In this document: positions 60,948 to 64,000 of the stretch, one piece after another
How positions within the stretch are numbered: the first letter of the stretch is position 1
How the letters are laid out: each line of letters opens with the position of its first letter
Assembly: GCA_033030425.1 (NCBI GenBank)
Contig: JAUFSD010000003.1
Coordinates: 3,038,001 to 3,102,000 of the forward strand
Direction: 5' to 3'
Length of the DNA: 64,000 nucleotides
Source: Verpa conica
Lineage: Eukaryota > Ascomycota > Pezizomycetes > Pezizales > Morchellaceae
Notes under the pieces: model-generated
Databases searched by the model: none
What the model was told of the DNA's origin: nothing
The model's input: the letters and a program-made list of their open reading frames with translations, nothing else
Position numbers and translations under genes: made by a program

Positions 60948-61131
60948 CAGTTGCACCTCGCTATAAGAAACGCCAAGAACTCAGCCGATTTCGTTTCTTA
61001 TAGCAAGTTTTCCAAAGATATCCCTTATAGCAAGGGTAAATTTGGTGTAGAAAAATCAGAATTGACCTGGAAAAAGTTTCTTACAGCAAGGTTTTTCTTA
61101 TAACGAGGTTTCTTATAGCGAGGTGTGACTG
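60948..61131. mobile_element. pogo/Tc1-like miniature inverted-repeat element (MITE)
   Basis: A 184-bp element with 24-bp terminal inverted repeats (22 of 24 positions match). It begins CAGTTGCACCTCGCTATAAG and ends in the complement of CAGTCACACCTCGCTATAAG. It is flanked by TA on both sides (60946-60947 and 61132-61133), the target-site duplication of Tc1/mariner/pogo elements. Internal TTATAGCAAG-like sub-repeats alternate in orientation. There is no coding capacity, so it would depend on a transposase elsewhere. The CACCTCGCTATAA terminus is typical of pogo/Tigger-type ends. Confidence 0.85.
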
Positions 61132-61133
61132 TA

Positions 61134-61837
61134 TACTATACTGCCCCAAAGTCCGCAAGGTATAGGTCTAAGCACAAGAATACCACAAACAGGAGCCTTA
61201 TAAATCCACACGCCAAAACAATCTAGAAAGGGAAATAAAAAGGAAAAAAGCATACGCGTCCTTATGCACTGGAATCCCACTAGAAGCTCTTGGTACTTGG
61301 GAACCCCACCCTAGTAGGAGATTGATTGGCGTATCGTTGCTCGGAGTGAGCCCCGAGTATTTTTCCACGTATCGAAAAATGGAGATTTTTTTTTAAAAAA
61401 AAAAGAGATCTAAGAAATAACCATAAATAAACCTTGTCTGTTGACTGTTAGCCTTTGACAGCAACACCTTATCACCGAAAAAAAAAAAAAAGGTCAACGA
61501 ATTGGATAGAGACGGTTATGCAACGTACCTTACATAGCTGCTGAGATATGTGAGTCAGGGTAGACAGGTAGGTAGGCAGTGCAATTTCTTTGTGTATGTA
61601 TTCTTTGTTCGATCGAGTATGATTGTAGCTGATATATCTCGGGACATGGTCCGTAGATTCAAGGTAAACCCGTATGCTCCGAGATTCGTCACTCTTCAAC
61701 CTCTCAAGGCTGAGATTATACTTTTTTCTATAGTAAGGTCTTCTAATCACTTGTCAAGGTGACGAGGCCTCTATATCGCCCCCTTCGGGAGCTCGTAAAA
61801 CGATAGAATTTGTCGTCTTGGATTGTCAAACACCGAG
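61134..61837. other. AT-rich spacer between MITE and hairpin
   Basis: No gene seen. A poly-T/poly-A junction is at 61387-61404 and an A13 run at 61479-61491. Confidence 0.5.
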
Positions 61838-62036
61838 TACCGTCGAAACTCGAGAAATTCGCTATGCGGGCGCTGCCGCCACTTCCAATGAAGCGTATAG
61901 GAACTATCTGATCATAAGGGTTATTATCCTCAGCTAGCTGTTGTAGGCTTAGAGAGAGCCCAAAAGAGTCTAGAGGTTGTTTTAATAGTAGGTGGCGGCG
62001 ACGCCCGCATAGCGAATTTCTCGAGTTTCGACGGTA
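61838..62036. repeat. Large GC-rich inverted repeat (45-bp arms)
   Basis: The left arm 61838-61882 and right arm 61992-62036 are complementary apart from a two-base swap (GCAGCGC against GCGACGC), with a 109-base AT-rich loop. The arms contain CTCGAGAAATTCGCTATGCG and its complement. No TA or other direct duplication flanks it, so it is not an obvious TIR transposon. Confidence 0.85.
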
Positions 62037-63227
62037 AGCTATTCGGTAAACGGATAAACACATTGCTGGTTGAAGGATTTAGGCCCTGTATAGCCCCGAT
62101 GAAGAAAAAGAGGCTTCTAAATCATTAACAAGCACTGGTTAGGATAACCTGTAGCTAGTGGTGGATTTGAGGTTCCAGATAGCCAGGAATCTTTGAATTA
62201 TCCTCAGGTATGTTTTTGGCCTTTGTTTTGTCAAAGTAGCAGTTTAGTGGCTCGTCAGAGATGACCTCATTTATCCTCGTAGGAGATTAAGTAGTTATAA
62301 CCTACGAATTACATGCACTTAATAGACGAAGAAAAGGTAGTTCTATAGGGGTTCATGGGCTATCACTCGGTGCCTCCCCTCAAGTAGTCACCTTCATAAA
62401 ACATCATATTGCTCTATTTCAGTTTCTCCTACTAACAACTATCACATACCAAAGAGTTTGTAATCAGTCTTTTGTGAATAGCAGGTTTTTGCCGATCTTA
62501 CCCTGAAATCGTAAGATGCGCGGAAATGTCATGGCCCGGGAAATCTTAGCCAAATATACTCAGCTTCGATGGGGGACGATGATAAGCCTCTGGGTCGATC
62601 GTAAACCCCGCAGTAGAATATAAGATCCCCTAAAGTCAGAAATATATTGTAACACGATGCCGAATTCCCGGCAGTAGCTTTTAGGGTAACATGAAGACGA
62701 CGTTGTGCCACCATGGTGCATTGAAAAGTAAATGAAGAACAAGAACAAAAAGGTGTGCGTTGTAATCACAATCAGGATTCTACCATCACCCAAAGATGGA
62801 GGAAGTTGAAGTCATAAAGTGGCACATATAACTGGGTATTACTTCAGTAACTCTATGAGCTCCCAAAATAAATTCTTACGAGATGTGCTAAACGTACGTC
62901 ATGTGATGTGATCCTCAGGATTTGGCAGAAGACCTCGCTCCGTATCAGTATTTACCCATGCATAACACCCATGAACCTAGAACTCAACGACCCACAAAAT
63001 GATCAAAAGATATAGAAAAAAAAAGAATATCCACAAAAACAATACTTTTAATTCCCAGTATTGGCAGCACCAGCTGCCCCTCCCTAAATCACCTGTTTAT
63101 GAAGATTCACAACATTTTTTTAATTATTTTGTTTTCAATCTTTTTTTCACAAACAGGCCCAGGATTGAATGGAAAAAAAAAATTGTTGTTGAACAAGAAG
63201 AGGAAAAAAATAGACAGAATATTGAGT
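62037..63227. other. AT-rich spacer upstream of uL15 3' end
   Basis: No gene recognised in 1.2 kb. The right end probably contains the uL15 terminator region, with poly-A and poly-T tracts at 63110-63220. Confidence 0.5.
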
Positions 63228-63859
63228 CTAGCCGACAAGTTCCACAACACCGCCAGCCTCCTTTATCTTCTTCTCTGCAAGAGCCGAGACATATCTCGCC
63301 TTGATAATAACGGGCGCATTTGGGAGTCTTCCCTTTCCAAGTACCTTTGAGTATCCGAGAGCGAGCAGGTCGATCACGGGGGCAGCGGAAGAGGACTTGT
63401 TGAGGTATTTCTCGCGAGACTCGGCGGGGACGAGGGACCACAGCTATTATTCATCCATATCAGCAGCTGTCCGGTTTTTGCCTGAGAGGAGGAGGAGGAG
63501 GAGGGAACTGACCTTGTCAAGGTTGATGACAGGCTTCCAGAACTGGTTCTGTTGCTTATGGAAGTACCTCATACCGACCTTACCGAAGTAACCCGGATGG
63601 TATTTATCCAAGTTGGTTCTGTGGTGGTGCTGACCACCAGCCATACCACGACCTCCGGGATCTGTAGTTATTTTTAAAAAAAATCCATTCGTCAGCCAAC
63701 TTCTTGGTCGAAATTCGATATAGAGGACCAAAACAAATATATAGATAAAATCCATATGAAAGTAGAAAGAAAAAAAGCCATACGTTTTCTGTGCTTTCCG
63801 ACACGACCGTGACCGGCACTGACGTGCCCACGGTGCTTTCTAGTCTTGGTCAATCTGGT
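63228..63859 (-). CDS. RPL28: 60S ribosomal protein uL15 (L28/L27a), 5' end outside window
   Basis: Three exons are visible on the minus strand, 63859-63784, 63661-63513 and 63443-63228, coding for all but the first two or three residues. They read [59 protein letters not shown], then [14 protein letters not shown] and [19 protein letters not shown], ending [10 protein letters not shown]. That is a full eukaryotic uL15, a core 60S protein near the tunnel. The family starts MPT, so a tiny first exon (ATGCC plus one base) should lie upstream. I do not find it before the window edge at 64000, so the gene is 5'-partial here. The acceptor at 63860-63861 is GGATAG. Confidence 0.95.
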
Positions 63860-64000
63860 CTATCCTCACCCAAAAAAAAACCTCCCCGTTAGCCATCACC
63901 ATCCCTTCAAAGAACAAAAAAAAATCCAAATTCATTCCCCTCCCTCCCCCCGGTTTCAATCCTTCCTCCAATTCCTCCCCACAAAGAATCCATAAACAAC

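Overview
The window is nuclear DNA of a filamentous ascomycete fungus, most likely Pezizomycotina. I infer this from many short (about 50-100 nt) GT-AG introns with CTAAC/CTGAC-like branch sites, from fungal-type housekeeping proteins on both strands, and from the presence of a SET9 H4K20 methyltransferase, a fungal ADAM metalloprotease, a BLOC-1 subunit and a Cyc8/Ssn6 co-repressor. The genus cannot be told from the sequence alone. I assembled spliced models by hand. In 20 of the 21 main models the exon lengths and intron phases close exactly on an intact reading frame. The exception is the last gene, which runs off the right edge.

Layout, left to right. A dense gene block at 1.1-12.4 kb holds CTK3 (CTD kinase gamma), mitochondrial L7/L12, RPB9, mitochondrial uL14, SET9, TIP41 and CBP3. 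An AT-rich gap follows. Next come eIF2-alpha, a BLOC1S2-like gene and MGE1 (14.3-17.6 kb), another AT-rich gap, ROK1 (20.2-22.2 kb), and a wide AT-rich island (22.2-28.2 kb) whose only gene is an eight-exon CorA-like membrane protein. UTP3/SAS10, LYS9 and RGP1 occupy 28.2-36.6 kb. About 6 kb without recognisable genes (36.6-42.9 kb) includes an unexplained 399-codon open frame and a telomere-like G-rich tract. CYC8, a two-helix membrane protein of unknown function, mitochondrial PheRS and the ADAM protease fill 42.9-56.4 kb. The last 7 kb is mostly AT-rich, with a pogo-like miniature inverted-repeat element and a separate GC-rich hairpin. It ends in the 5'-truncated ribosomal protein uL15 gene.

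The genes are not an operon or a pathway cluster. Themes recur because these are core functions: RNA polymerase II (RPB9, CTK3, CYC8), mitochondrial translation and protein quality (L7/L12, uL14, PheRS, MGE1, CBP3), ribosome synthesis and translation (ROK1, UTP3, uL15, eIF2-alpha), trafficking (RGP1, BLOC1S2) and lysine synthesis (LYS9). Two compact divergent promoters are visible: L7/L12-RPB9 and BLOC1S2-MGE1.

I did not find an obviously novel multi-gene system. The items most worth a second look are the CorA-like gene in its AT-rich island, the 399-codon open frame, the MITE, the two hairpin structures, the telomere-like tract upstream of CYC8 and a GC-AG intron in the uL14 gene.
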